From Pseudomonas argentinensis (GTDB taxonomy: Bacteria; Pseudomonadota; Gammaproteobacteria; Pseudomonadales; Pseudomonadaceae), in the NCBI RefSeq assembly GCF_001839655.2, contig NZ_CP056087.1:310001-374000 (forward strand): DNA of 64,000 nucleotides. Reading direction: 5' to 3'. This document shows positions 27,419-36,719 of this stretch, piece after piece. The first letter of the stretch is position 1, and every line of letters starts with the position of its first letter. Position numbers and translations under genes: made by a program. The notes beneath the pieces were generated by a model that was not told where the DNA came from, searched no databases, and saw nothing but the letters and a program-made list of their open reading frames with translations.

Positions 27419-27449
27419 AGCGATGCCCGGCACTGCGCCGGGCATCGCT
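27419..27449 (+). terminator. Strong hairpin after hcp, no T-run
   Basis: GCGATGCCCGGC pairs with GCCGGGCATCGC (12 pairs plus one A-T) around an ACTGC loop, 24 bases past the hcp stop. The lack of a T-run suggests partial termination or 3-prime-end protection of the hcp message rather than a full stop. Confidence 0.65.
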
Positions 27450-27562
27450 GGTTCTGACCAGAACGAATTTCTCGATGGCGCGCCAGCCCTTGCCCACGCA
27501 GGAAGGGCGCGCCGAAGGATCACCGCAGTACAGCGGTGACCGCGCCAGTACAGGGACCGACG

Positions 27563-28363
27563 ATGACTGCCGAACAATACCTGCGTAACGCACAGCTCGA
27601 CGATGCGCTGAAGGCGCTGCAGGATCAGGTTCGGGCGCAACCCGCCAAGGCCGAGCTGCGGGTATTCCTGTTCCAGTTGCTGGCGGTGATGGGCCAATGG
27701 AGCCGCGCGCAGAACCAGCTGAAGGTGGCCGGCGAGCTGGACGCCGCCTGCCTGCCCATGGTGCAGACCTACAGCACGGCGCTGAACTGCGAAGCCCTGC
27801 GCGAGCAGGTGTTCGCCGGCAAGACCACGCCCGTGGTGCTCGGCCAGCCCGCCGAGTGGGTGGCGCCGCTGATCCTCGCCCTCGAGCAGGATGCCCAGGG
27901 CAATGCCGCTGCGGCCCAGAGCCTGCGCGACCAGGCCTTCGAAGCCGCTAGCGCGGTGCCGGGCAAGCTCGACGACAGCGCGTTCACCTGGCTGGCCGAT
28001 GCCGACCCGCGCCTCGGCCCGGTGCTCGAGTTGATCGTCAACGGCCGCTACGTCTGGCTGCCCATGGAAAACATCGCCAGCCTCAGCGTCGAAGCGCCCA
28101 GCGACCTGCGTGATCTGGTCTGGCTGCCGGCCCAGCTGACCCTGACCAACGGCGGCAGCACCGTGGCGCTGATCCCCAGTCGCTATCCTGGCACCCATGC
28201 CAGCAGCGATGGTGCGTTGCGCCTGGCCCGCAAGACCGAATGGCAGGACAACGGTGTACCGCTCGGCCAGCGCCTGCTGGCCTTCGATGAGGGCGAGAAG
28301 GCGCTGTTCGATCTGCGCACGCTGAGTTTCGAGCACGGGAATGCTGCGGCATGGCCGACCTGA
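27563..28363 (+). CDS. tagJ: TagJ, ImpE-family T6SS accessory protein
   Basis: TagJ is an accessory protein reported to bind TssB and ClpV in systems like HSI-I. The 266-residue protein has a helical N-terminal half made of repeat-like pairs ([45 protein letters not shown]) and a beta-rich C-terminal half ([39 protein letters not shown]), which is the ImpE layout. The ATG at 27563 follows AGGGA; the frame upstream of it has no ribosome site. It overlaps tssE by 13 bases. Confidence 0.93.
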   Translation: MTAEQYLRNAQLDDALKALQDQVRAQPAKAELRVFLFQLLAVMGQWSRAQNQLKVAGELDAACLPMVQTYSTALNCEALREQVFAGKTTPVVLGQPAEWVAPLILALEQDAQGNAAAAQSLRDQAFEAASAVPGKLDDSAFTWLADADPRLGPVLELIVNGRYVWLPMENIASLSVEAPSDLRDLVWLPAQLTLTNGGSTVALIPSRYPGTHASSDGALRLARKTEWQDNGVPLGQRLLAFDEGEKALFDLRTLSFEHGNAAAWPT

Positions 28364-28866
28364 AACGCCAGGAACGCCTGCAGCCCGCCCTGCTCGACCG
28401 TCTGCTCGACGACGACCCGAGCAACCCGGCGGAGAGCGTCGACAAGCGCGTGCTGACCCTCAACCAGTTGCGCGCCTCGGTGCTGCGCGACCTGGCCTGG
28501 CTGTTCAACACCATCGCTCCGCTGACCAGCGACGACGAGGCCCTGACCCGGGCCGGCAGTTCGGTGGTCAATTTCGGCCTGCCGCCATTGGCCGGGCACA
28601 GCGCTTCGAGCATCGACATCCCGGCGGTCGAGCGCCTGCTGACCAAGGCCATCGCCGACTTCGAGCCGCGTATCGTGCGCTCGTCATTGCGCGTGCGCGC
28701 CCGCCAGGAAGCCGAGGAAATGAGCCACAACTCCCTGAGTTTCGAGATCGAGGGTGATCTCTGGGCGCACCCGATGCCGCTGCGCCTGCTGCTGACCACC
28801 GAGCTGGACCTGGAAACCGGGCACGTCCAGGTGCTGCCCGCCGACGCCTCACGGAGACGCCGATGA
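28351..28866 (+). CDS. tssE: TssE, gp25-like baseplate protein
   Basis: TssE is the baseplate wedge protein related to phage T4 gp25. The 171-residue protein carries the gp25/GPW features [22 protein letters not shown], and the tail [16 protein letters not shown]. Its ATG at 28351 is inside the end of tagJ, and its stop overlaps the tssF ATG (ATGA), so translation is coupled on both sides. Confidence 0.94.
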   Translation: MADLKRQERLQPALLDRLLDDDPSNPAESVDKRVLTLNQLRASVLRDLAWLFNTIAPLTSDDEALTRAGSSVVNFGLPPLAGHSASSIDIPAVERLLTKAIADFEPRIVRSSLRVRARQEAEEMSHNSLSFEIEGDLWAHPMPLRLLLTTELDLETGHVQVLPADASRRRR

Positions 28867-30722
28867 ACCCGCGCCTGCTCGGTTACTACAACCAGGAGCT
28901 GCAGCACATCCGCGAAAGCGCGGAGGAGTTCGCCGGCGAATTCCCGAAGATCGCCAGCCGCCTGAGCCTGTCCGGGGTCGAATGTGCCGACCCCTACGTG
29001 GAACGTCTGCTCGAAGGTTTCGCCTACCTGACGGCACGGGTGCAGCTCAAGCTCGACGCCGAATACCCGACCTTCACCCACAACCTGTTGGAAATCGCCT
29101 ACCCGCACTACCTGGCGCCGACCCCGTCGATGACCGTGGTACAGCTGTGCGCCGATCCCAACGAGGGCTCGCTGAGCAGCGGCTTCACCCTCGAGCGCGG
29201 CGCCTCACTGCGCGGCGCCCTGGGCAGCGAGGCGCAGACCGCCTGCGAATACCGCACCTGCCAGCCGGTCACCCTGTGGCCGCTGGAGGTCACCCAGGCC
29301 AGCTATTTCGGCAACCCGAGCACCCAGCTCGGCCGCCTGGCCGCCAGCGAGCCCGGCGCCAAGGCCGCCGTGCGGCTGCGCCTGCGTACCGGTGCCGGTT
29401 TGGCGTTCAACGCCCTGGACCTGGATACCCTGACCTTCTTCCTGCACGGCGCCGACGAGCAGCCGTTCCGCCTCTACGAACAGCTGATGGGCAATGTCTG
29501 CGCGCTGTTCGTGCGCGCCGTGGACGGCTCCTGGGTCGAGCGCCTGCCGCCGGACAGCCTGCGCCCGCGCGGCTTCGACGACCAGGACGCCGCCCTACCG
29601 GTGGTGCCCCGCGCCTTCCAGGGCTACCGCCTGCTGCAGGAGTACTTCGCCCTGCCCAACCGCTTCCTGTTCGTCGAGCTGACCGGCCTCAAGCGCGCCG
29701 TGCAGCGCAATGCCAGCCAGGAGCTGGAGCTGGTGGTGCTGTTCAACCGCCTCGACAACAGCCTGGAAAACAGCATCGGTGCCGAGCAGTTCCGGCTGTT
29801 CTGCACCCCGGCGATCAACCTGTTCGCCCGCCGTGCCGACCGCATCCACCTGAGCGATCGCGTGCACGAGCACCAGATCATCGCCGACCGCACCCGGCCG
29901 CAGGACTTCGAGATCCACTCGATCACCGAAGTCAGCGGCCATGGCAGCGGCCCCGAGCAGCCCTTCCAGCCCTTCTACGCGGTGCGCGATCCGTCACGCT
30001 ATGGCCGTGAACAGGCCTGGTACAGCTTGCGTCGCGAACCGCGGGTGCTGTCGAGCAAGCAGCGGCGCAACGGCCCGCGCTCCACCTACGTGGGCAGCGA
30101 GACCTTCATCTCCCTGGTCGACGCCAACCAGGCGCCCTATCGCCACGACCTGCGCCAGCTGGGCATCGGTGCGCTGTGCACCAACCGTGACCTGCCACTG
30201 TCGATGCCGACCGGTGGCACGCGCAGCGATTTCACCCTGGAAGACAGCGCCCCGGTAGTCGCCGTGCGCTGCCTGGCCGGCCCCAGCCGCCCACGGGCCA
30301 GCCGCGCCCACGACGCCAGCGCCTGGCGCCTGATCAGCCAGCTGTCGCTCAACTACCTGTCGCTCAGCGAGCAGGGCCAGGGCGCCGCCGCCCTGCGTGA
30401 ACTGCTGCGCCTGTACGGCGATGCCGGTGACAACGCCCTGCAGCTGCAGATCGACGGCCTGCGCCAGGTCACCGCCCAGCCCTGCACGCGACGCCTGCCG
30501 ATGCCGGGGCCGATCGTCTTCGGCCGGGGCCTGGAGATCGGCCTGGAGTTCGACGAGAACGCCTTCCGTGGTACCGGCGTGTTCCTGCTCGGCTCGGTGC
30601 TGGAGCGTTTCCTGACCCGTTACGTATCCATCAACAGCTTCACCGAGACGGTGCTGCGCACCAGCGAACGCGGTGAAGTGATGCGCTGGAGGGCCAAGCC
30701 CGGATGTCGGCCGACGCTGTGA
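28863..30722 (+). CDS. tssF: TssF, T6SS baseplate wedge protein (VasA/ImpG)
   Basis: TssF forms the main arm of the baseplate wedge with TssG and TssE. The 619-residue protein has the conserved N-terminus [19 protein letters not shown] and the block [20 protein letters not shown]. The middle motif [17 protein letters not shown] and the C-terminal [16 protein letters not shown] also fit the family. Length is normal. It starts inside the tssE stop and overlaps tssG by 19 bases. Confidence 0.96.
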   Translation: MNPRLLGYYNQELQHIRESAEEFAGEFPKIASRLSLSGVECADPYVERLLEGFAYLTARVQLKLDAEYPTFTHNLLEIAYPHYLAPTPSMTVVQLCADPNEGSLSSGFTLERGASLRGALGSEAQTACEYRTCQPVTLWPLEVTQASYFGNPSTQLGRLAASEPGAKAAVRLRLRTGAGLAFNALDLDTLTFFLHGADEQPFRLYEQLMGNVCALFVRAVDGSWVERLPPDSLRPRGFDDQDAALPVVPRAFQGYRLLQEYFALPNRFLFVELTGLKRAVQRNASQELELVVLFNRLDNSLENSIGAEQFRLFCTPAINLFARRADRIHLSDRVHEHQIIADRTRPQDFEIHSITEVSGHGSGPEQPFQPFYAVRDPSRYGREQAWYSLRREPRVLSSKQRRNGPRSTYVGSETFISLVDANQAPYRHDLRQLGIGALCTNRDLPLSMPTGGTRSDFTLEDSAPVVAVRCLAGPSRPRASRAHDASAWRLISQLSLNYLSLSEQGQGAAALRELLRLYGDAGDNALQLQIDGLRQVTAQPCTRRLPMPGPIVFGRGLEIGLEFDENAFRGTGVFLLGSVLERFLTRYVSINSFTETVLRTSERGEVMRWRAKPGCRPTL

Positions 30723-31717
30723 ACAGCCTGGCGGCGATGGCCGACGCGCCCTGGAACTATGACTTCTTCCAGGCCATGCGGCGCATCGAGTGCGAATACC
30801 CCGAAAGCCCGCGCCTGGGCCATTCCGTGCGCCTGGTCGACGACCCGCTGCGCCTGGGCCAGAAGCCGGACTGCGGCTTCGCGCCCTCGACCCTGGCCAG
30901 CGTCATCCACGACAGCACCGGCACGCCGCGCATCGAGCAGTTCTTCTTCGGCCTTACCGGGCCCAACGGGCCGTTGCCGATCCACCTGACCGAGCATGCC
31001 CGCGAGCGCCAGCGCCATCACGGCGACGCTACCTTCAAACGCTTTCTCGACGTTTTCAATCATCGCCTGCTGACCCTGTTCTACCGCGCCTGGGCCGAGG
31101 CCCGGCCAACGGTGGCCCAGGATCGCGCCGCAGACGACTACTGGTCACCGCGCCTCGGCGCACTGTCCGGCCGCGGCATGCACAGCCTGCTCGGCCAGGG
31201 CCCGATCCCGGATGCGGCGCGCTATTACTTCACCGGCCATCTGGCCGCCCAGACCCGCTACCCCGATGGCCTGCAGGCCATCCTCGCCGAGTACTTCGGC
31301 GTGCCGGTGGCGCTCGAGGAATACGTCGGCCAGTGGCTGCCGTTGCCCGAGTACAGCCGCCTGGGCGCCAGCACTTGCACCCTCGGCATGGACCTGTGCC
31401 TGGGCACCCACGTGTGGGACCGGCAGCACAAATTCCGCTTGCGCATCGGCCCGCTCAGCCTGGCGCAATACCGCCGCTTCTTGCCCTATCAGCCGCTGCT
31501 CGCCGAGCTGGGGGCCTGGGTCGCCGAGTACGTCGGCATGGAACTGGACTGGGACACCAACCTGGTGCTCAAACAGGAGGAGGTACCGCCCGCATCGCTG
31601 GATGGCGGTTGCCGACTCGGCTTCGATACCTGGCTCGGCAAACCGGGCGAGGATGCAAAGGATCTGCTGCTGGACCGACACCATGTCGCTACCCAGCCGC
31701 TCACTACCCCGAATTAG
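30704..31717 (+). CDS. tssG: TssG, T6SS baseplate wedge protein (VasB/ImpH)
   Basis: TssG binds two TssF copies in the baseplate wedge. The 337-residue protein has APWNYDFFQAMRRIE near its start, QFFFGLTGPNGPLPIHLTEH near residue 80, and a repeat-like C-terminal half (RFLPYQPLLAELGAWVAEYVG), all typical of ImpH/VasB. It begins inside the 3-prime end of tssF and stops 11 bases before the clpV start. Confidence 0.96.
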   Translation: MSADAVNSLAAMADAPWNYDFFQAMRRIECEYPESPRLGHSVRLVDDPLRLGQKPDCGFAPSTLASVIHDSTGTPRIEQFFFGLTGPNGPLPIHLTEHARERQRHHGDATFKRFLDVFNHRLLTLFYRAWAEARPTVAQDRAADDYWSPRLGALSGRGMHSLLGQGPIPDAARYYFTGHLAAQTRYPDGLQAILAEYFGVPVALEEYVGQWLPLPEYSRLGASTCTLGMDLCLGTHVWDRQHKFRLRIGPLSLAQYRRFLPYQPLLAELGAWVAEYVGMELDWDTNLVLKQEEVPPASLDGGCRLGFDTWLGKPGEDAKDLLLDRHHVATQPLTTPN

Positions 31718-31728
31718 AGGACAGGAAA

Positions 31729-34431
31729 ATGGGTGAAATCAGTCGCGCCGCGTTGTTCGGCAAGCTCAACAGCGTCGCCTACAAGGCCATCGAAGCCGCC
31801 ACCGTATTCTGCAAGCTGCGTGGCAACCCCTATGTCGAGCTGAGCCACTGGCTGCACCAGATCCTGCAACTGCAGGACTCCGACCTGCACCAGATCATCC
31901 GCCAGTTCAGCATCGAGCCGGCGCGCCTGGCCAAGGACATCACCGAGGCCCTGGATCGCCTGCCGCGTGGCTCCACCTCGATCACCGACCTGTCCTCCCA
32001 CGTCGAGGAAGCGGTCGAGCGCGGCTGGGTGTACGGCAGCCTGATGTTCGGCGAAAGCCAGGTGCGCACCGGCTACCTGATCGTCGGCATCCTCAAGACG
32101 CCAAGCCTGCGCAACGCCCTGCTGGCCATCTCCCGGGAGTTCGACAAGCTCAAGGTCGAGACCCTGACCGAGCGCTTCGACGAAGTGGTCGGCACCTCGC
32201 CGGAAAACGCCCTGGCCGCCACCGACGGCTTCCAGGCTGGCGCTGCACCCGGCGAAGCCAGCGGCGCCATCGCACCCAGCGCCATGGGAAAGCAGGAAGC
32301 GCTCAAGCGCTTCACCGTCGACCTCACCGAGCAGGCCCGTAGCGGCAAGCTCGACCCCATCGTCGGCCGTGACGACGAGATCCGCCAGCTGGTCGACATC
32401 CTCATGCGTCGCCGGCAGAACAACCCGATCCTTACCGGTGAAGCCGGCGTCGGCAAGACCGCGGTGGTCGAAGGTTTCGCCCTGCGCATCGTCGCCGGCG
32501 ACGTGCCGCCGAGCCTCAAGGACGTCGAGTTGCGCAGCCTGGACGTCGGCCTGCTGCAGGCCGGCGCCAGCATGAAAGGTGAATTCGAGCAGCGCCTGCG
32601 CCAGGTCATCGAGGACGTGCAGAGCTCACCGAAGCCGATCATCCTGTTCATCGACGAAGCCCATACCCTGGTCGGCGCCGGTGGCGCGGCCGGTACCGGT
32701 GATGCCGCCAACCTGCTCAAGCCGGCGCTGGCCCGCGGCACCCTGCGCACCGTGGCCGCCACTACCTGGGCCGAGTACAAGAAGCACATCGAGAAAGACC
32801 CGGCCCTGACCCGCCGCTTCCAGGTGGTGCAGGTGGACGAGCCTTCCGAGCACCGGGCGATTCTGATGATGCGCGGCGTCGCCGCGACCATGGAGAAGCA
32901 CCACCAGGTGCAGATTCTCGACGAGGCCCTGGAAGCCTCGGTCAAGCTATCGCACCGCTACATCCCGGCGCGCCAGTTGCCGGACAAGTCGGTGAGCCTG
33001 CTCGACACCGCCTGCGCCCGCGTGGCCATCAGCCTGCACGCGGTGCCCGCCGAGGTGGACGACAGCCGTCGGCGCATCGAAGCCCTGGAAACCGAGCTGG
33101 CGATCATTGGCCGCGAACAAGCCATCGGCGTGAACATCGGTAGCCGTCGCCGCGACAGCGAGTCGGCGTTGGCCGAGGAGCGTAGCCGTCTGGCCGGCCT
33201 GGAGGCACGCTGGAGTGAGGAGAAGGCACTGGTCGACGAACTGCTGGCCACCCGCGCCAGCCTGCGCGCTGCCGCCGAGCCGGTGGACGACACCAGCCGC
33301 GAGACGGGCGACGCCCACCTGAGCGACGAGGAGCACGCCGCCCTGCGCAGCAAACTGGCCGATCTGCAGAGCCGCCTGAGCGCCTTGCAGGGCGAAGACC
33401 CGCTGATCCTGCCGACCGTCGATTACCAGGCGGTGGCGTCGGTGGTCGCCGACTGGACCGGCATTCCGGTCGGGCGCATGGCCCGCAACGAGATCGAGAC
33501 CGTTCTCAAGCTGGATGCGCACCTGAAGAAGCGCATCATCGGCCAGGACCACGCCCTGGAAATGATCGCCAAGCGTATCCAGACCTCCCGCGCCGGGCTC
33601 GACAACCCCAACAAGCCGATCGGCGTGTTCATGCTCGCCGGCACCTCCGGCGTGGGCAAGACCGAAACTGCCCTGGCCCTGGCCGAAGCCCTGTATGGCG
33701 GTGAACAGAACGTCATCACCATCAACATGAGCGAGTTCCAGGAAGCCCACACGGTGTCCACCCTCAAGGGCGCGCCACCGGGCTACATCGGCTACGGCGA
33801 GGGCGGTGTGCTGACCGAGGCGGTACGCCGCCGCCCTTACAGCGTGGTGCTGCTCGACGAGGTCGAGAAGGCCCACCCGGACGTCCACGAGATCTTCTTC
33901 CAGGTGTTCGACAAGGGCGTGATGGAGGACGGCGAAGGCCGCCAGATCGACTTCAAGAACTCCCTGATCCTGCTGACCACCAACGCCGGCACCGAGATGA
34001 TCGCCGGGCTGTGCAGCGACCCGGAGCTGATGCCCGAACCCGAAGGCATCGCCAAGGCCCTGCGCGAGCCGCTGCTGAAGATCTTCCCGCCGGCCCTGCT
34101 CGGCCGCCTGGTGACCATCCCCTACTACCCGCTGTCGGACGACATGCTCAAGGCCATCACCCGCCTGCAGCTCGAGCGCATCAAGAAGCGCATCGAAAGC
34201 ACCCACAAGGTGCCGTTCAGCTACGACGACGCGGTGGTCGACCTGGTGGTATCGCGCTGCACCGAGAACGAGAGCGGCGGCCGGCAGATCGATGCCATCC
34301 TCACCAACAGCATGCTGCCGGACATGAGCCGCGAGTTCCTCGGCCGCCTGCTTGAAGGCAAACCGCTGGCCGGCGTGCAGGTGAGCGTGCAGAACCAGGA
34401 CCTGCATTACGAGATCGCGGCTACGCAGTAA
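31729..34431 (+). CDS. clpV: ClpV, AAA+ ATPase that recycles the contracted sheath
   Basis: ClpV pulls contracted TssBC sheath apart so the subunits can be reused. The 900-residue protein has an N-terminal double Clp repeat domain (about 1-160), AAA module 1 with Walker A GEAGVGKT (237-244) and LFIDEAH. A middle coiled-coil region (about 420-560) precedes AAA module 2 with GTSGVGKT (638-645), GAPPGYIGYGEGG and LLDEVEKAHPDV. A distinct N-terminus and neighbours separate it from ClpB. The true start is the ATG at 31729 after AGGACAGGA; the open frame upstream is inside tssG. Confidence 0.97.
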   Translation: MGEISRAALFGKLNSVAYKAIEAATVFCKLRGNPYVELSHWLHQILQLQDSDLHQIIRQFSIEPARLAKDITEALDRLPRGSTSITDLSSHVEEAVERGWVYGSLMFGESQVRTGYLIVGILKTPSLRNALLAISREFDKLKVETLTERFDEVVGTSPENALAATDGFQAGAAPGEASGAIAPSAMGKQEALKRFTVDLTEQARSGKLDPIVGRDDEIRQLVDILMRRRQNNPILTGEAGVGKTAVVEGFALRIVAGDVPPSLKDVELRSLDVGLLQAGASMKGEFEQRLRQVIEDVQSSPKPIILFIDEAHTLVGAGGAAGTGDAANLLKPALARGTLRTVAATTWAEYKKHIEKDPALTRRFQVVQVDEPSEHRAILMMRGVAATMEKHHQVQILDEALEASVKLSHRYIPARQLPDKSVSLLDTACARVAISLHAVPAEVDDSRRRIEALETELAIIGREQAIGVNIGSRRRDSESALAEERSRLAGLEARWSEEKALVDELLATRASLRAAAEPVDDTSRETGDAHLSDEEHAALRSKLADLQSRLSALQGEDPLILPTVDYQAVASVVADWTGIPVGRMARNEIETVLKLDAHLKKRIIGQDHALEMIAKRIQTSRAGLDNPNKPIGVFMLAGTSGVGKTETALALAEALYGGEQNVITINMSEFQEAHTVSTLKGAPPGYIGYGEGGVLTEAVRRRPYSVVLLDEVEKAHPDVHEIFFQVFDKGVMEDGEGRQIDFKNSLILLTTNAGTEMIAGLCSDPELMPEPEGIAKALREPLLKIFPPALLGRLVTIPYYPLSDDMLKAITRLQLERIKKRIESTHKVPFSYDDAVVDLVVSRCTENESGGRQIDAILTNSMLPDMSREFLGRLLEGKPLAGVQVSVQNQDLHYEIAATQ

Positions 34432-34448
34432 CCGGTAAGGGGAGCATG

Positions 34449-36518
34449 ATGGCAATCACCCAGGCAACTCGCATGGCCGTGATCACCAGCCCCCTGGGCG
34501 GTGACACCCTGGTACTGGAACGGCTCGAGGGCCATGACGAACTGGGTCGGCCATTCAGCCATGAACTGGCGCTGATTTCGGAAGACGACGGGCTGTCCCT
34601 GGACGCGTTGCTCGGCAAGCCCATGGGCCTGGCGGTGCAGCTGGCCGACGGCAGCGACCGCTACTTCCACGGCATCGTCGCACGCTGCAGCCAGACCGCC
34701 CACCGTGGCCAGTTCGCCAGCTACCAGGTCACCCTCAAGCCCTGGCTGTGGCTGCTGTCGCGCACCTCCGACTGCCGCATCTTCCAGGGCAAGACGGTGC
34801 CGGACATCGTCAAGCAGGTGTTCCGCGACCTGGGTTTCTCCGACTTCGAGGACGCCCTGACCCGCTCCTACCGCGAGTGGGACTACTGTGTGCAGTACCG
34901 CGAAACCAGCTTCGATTTCGTCAGCCGGCTGATGGAGCAGGAAGGCATCTACTACTACTTCCGCCACGAGAAATCCCGCCATGTGCTGGTGCTGTGCGAT
35001 GCCTACGGCGCTCACCACACGGCGCCCGGTTATGCCAGCGTGCCCTTCTACCCGCTCGACGACCAGATGCGCGAGCGCGACCACATTCACGACTGGCGCA
35101 TGGCACGCGAGGTGCAACCTGGCTCCCTGGAGCTCAACGACTACGACTTCCAGCGCCCCAGCGCGCGTCTGGAGGTGCGATCCAGCATTGCCCGCCCACA
35201 CAGCAATGCCGACTACCCGCTCTACGACTACCCGGGCGAATACGTGCAGAGCAAGGACGGCGAGCAATACGCCCGCAACCGCATCGAGGCGATCCAGACC
35301 CAGCACGAGCGGGTACAGCTGAAAACCAACGCCCGCGGCCTCGGCGCCGGCAACCTGTTCAGCATGACCGGCTACCCGCGCGAGGATCAGAACCGCGAGT
35401 ACCTGGTCGTGGCCGTCGCCTACCTGATCACCCAGGAGCGTTACGAGAGCGGCAGCGACAGCGTGGCGTTCCAGTTCGACAGTGCCTTGACCTGCATCGA
35501 TGCCAGCCAGGCGTTCCGCCCGCTGCCGCTGACCGTACAACCCATAGTGCAGGGCCCGCAGACGGCCATGGTGGTCGGCCCCAAGGACGAGGAAATCTGG
35601 ACCGACCAGTACGGCCGCGTGAAGGTGCACTTCTACTGGGACCGCCACGACCAGTCCAACGAGAACAGCTCCTGCTGGATTCGCGTGTCGCAGAACTGGG
35701 CGGGCAAGAACTGGGGTGCGATCCAGATTCCGCGCATTGGTCAGGAGGTCATCGTCAGCTTCCTGGAAGGCGATCCCGACCGGCCGATCATCACCGGTCG
35801 CGTCTACAACGCCGAACAGACGGTGCCCTACGACCTGCCCGCCAACGCCACCCAGAGCGGCACCAAGAGCCGTTCGAGCAAGGGCGGTACGCCGGCCAAC
35901 TTCAATGAAATCCGCATGGAGGACAAGAGGGGCGAGGAGCAGCTGTTCATTCACGCCGAGCGCAACCAGGACATCGAGGTCGAGAACGACGAGACCCACT
36001 GGGTGGGCCATGACCGCAGCAAGACCATCGACAACGACGAGACCGTGAAGGTCAAGCGCGACCGCAAGGAAACCGTGGATCGCCACGAGACCATCACCGT
36101 GCACGGTAACCGCAGCAAGACCGTCGACAAGAACGAGACGGTCAAGATCGGCATGAACAAGTCCGAGACCATCCTCATGGCCTCGCTGCAGAACGTTGGC
36201 ATGGGGCGCATGGACAACGTCGGCCTGGGCTACAGCCTCAACGTCGGCATGATGATGAACACCTTGGTGGGCCTCAACCAGAGCACCCAGGTGACGAGGA
36301 AGAAGACCACCTCGGTGGGCGAGCAGTACGCCATCAGCGTAGGCGGCAACGACGATGGCTCGAGCGTTACCCTGGACGGCAAGAGTATTCGCCTCGGCGC
36401 CCAGACCATCGAGCTGACCGCCGACCAGGAGATCCGTCTTAGCTGTGGTCAGAGCACCATCCGCATCACCGCCGGCGAGATCGAGATCCTGTCGCCAAAG
36501 GTCGACATCAACTGCTAG
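34449..36518 (+). CDS. vgrG: VgrG, T6SS tip spike
   Basis: VgrG trimers form the spike on the Hcp tube and carry effectors. The roughly 689-residue protein has the gp27-like N-terminal region (QVFRDLGFSDFED, CVQYRETSFDFVSRLMEQEGIYYYF) and the gp5 OB-fold (WTDQYGRVKVHFYWDR, SCWIRVSQNWAGKNWGAIQIPRIGQEV). A beta-needle of short repeats around D-N-D-E-T, R-K-E-T and K-N-E-T follows. It ends in a short AGEIEILSPKVDINC tail, so no effector domain is fused and cargo must be bound by the tip. Two ATG codons stand together at 34446 and 34449; the second is better spaced from AAGGGGAG. Confidence 0.96.
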   Translation: MAITQATRMAVITSPLGGDTLVLERLEGHDELGRPFSHELALISEDDGLSLDALLGKPMGLAVQLADGSDRYFHGIVARCSQTAHRGQFASYQVTLKPWLWLLSRTSDCRIFQGKTVPDIVKQVFRDLGFSDFEDALTRSYREWDYCVQYRETSFDFVSRLMEQEGIYYYFRHEKSRHVLVLCDAYGAHHTAPGYASVPFYPLDDQMRERDHIHDWRMAREVQPGSLELNDYDFQRPSARLEVRSSIARPHSNADYPLYDYPGEYVQSKDGEQYARNRIEAIQTQHERVQLKTNARGLGAGNLFSMTGYPREDQNREYLVVAVAYLITQERYESGSDSVAFQFDSALTCIDASQAFRPLPLTVQPIVQGPQTAMVVGPKDEEIWTDQYGRVKVHFYWDRHDQSNENSSCWIRVSQNWAGKNWGAIQIPRIGQEVIVSFLEGDPDRPIITGRVYNAEQTVPYDLPANATQSGTKSRSSKGGTPANFNEIRMEDKRGEEQLFIHAERNQDIEVENDETHWVGHDRSKTIDNDETVKVKRDRKETVDRHETITVHGNRSKTVDKNETVKIGMNKSETILMASLQNVGMGRMDNVGLGYSLNVGMMMNTLVGLNQSTQVTRKKTTSVGEQYAISVGGNDDGSSVTLDGKSIRLGAQTIELTADQEIRLSCGQSTIRITAGEIEILSPKVDINC

Positions 36519-36644
36519 GCACAGGCATGGCTCGCGCAAGCGAAGAACAGCGATATGCGAGGCGGTGTGAGGCCGTACGCGCTCTTCTCCCCGCGATCCG
36601 CGTGTCGCCGTGGCAATACGGGCCAGCCCCCAGGATAGGAAATC

Positions 36645-36719
36645 ATGAGCATGTCATCCGTTACCCTGCATAAAACCCAGTCATCTGCGCGCCACGCATC
36701 CGCAGGGCTCTCGCTATGA
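36645..36719 (+). CDS. Possible 24-residue leader peptide ORF coupled to the Rhs gene
   Basis: This short frame encodes M-S-M-S-S-V-T-L-H-K-T-Q-S-S-A-R-H-A-S-A and four more residues. It has a good ribosome site (ATAGGAAATC then ATG), better than the weak AGGG in front of the Rhs start. Its TGA overlaps the Rhs ATG as ATGA, the arrangement used for translational coupling elsewhere in this locus. I do not recognise the peptide. It may be a leader that feeds ribosomes to the Rhs gene, or a remnant of an older N-terminus. Confidence 0.45.
   Translation: MSMSSVTLHKTQSSARHASAGLSL

Noticed and set aside
32947..36539. Long minus-strand open frames (502 and 710 codons) opposite clpV and vgrG.
   Set aside because: Low-information His/Val/Gln-rich translations opposite genes with intact motifs.
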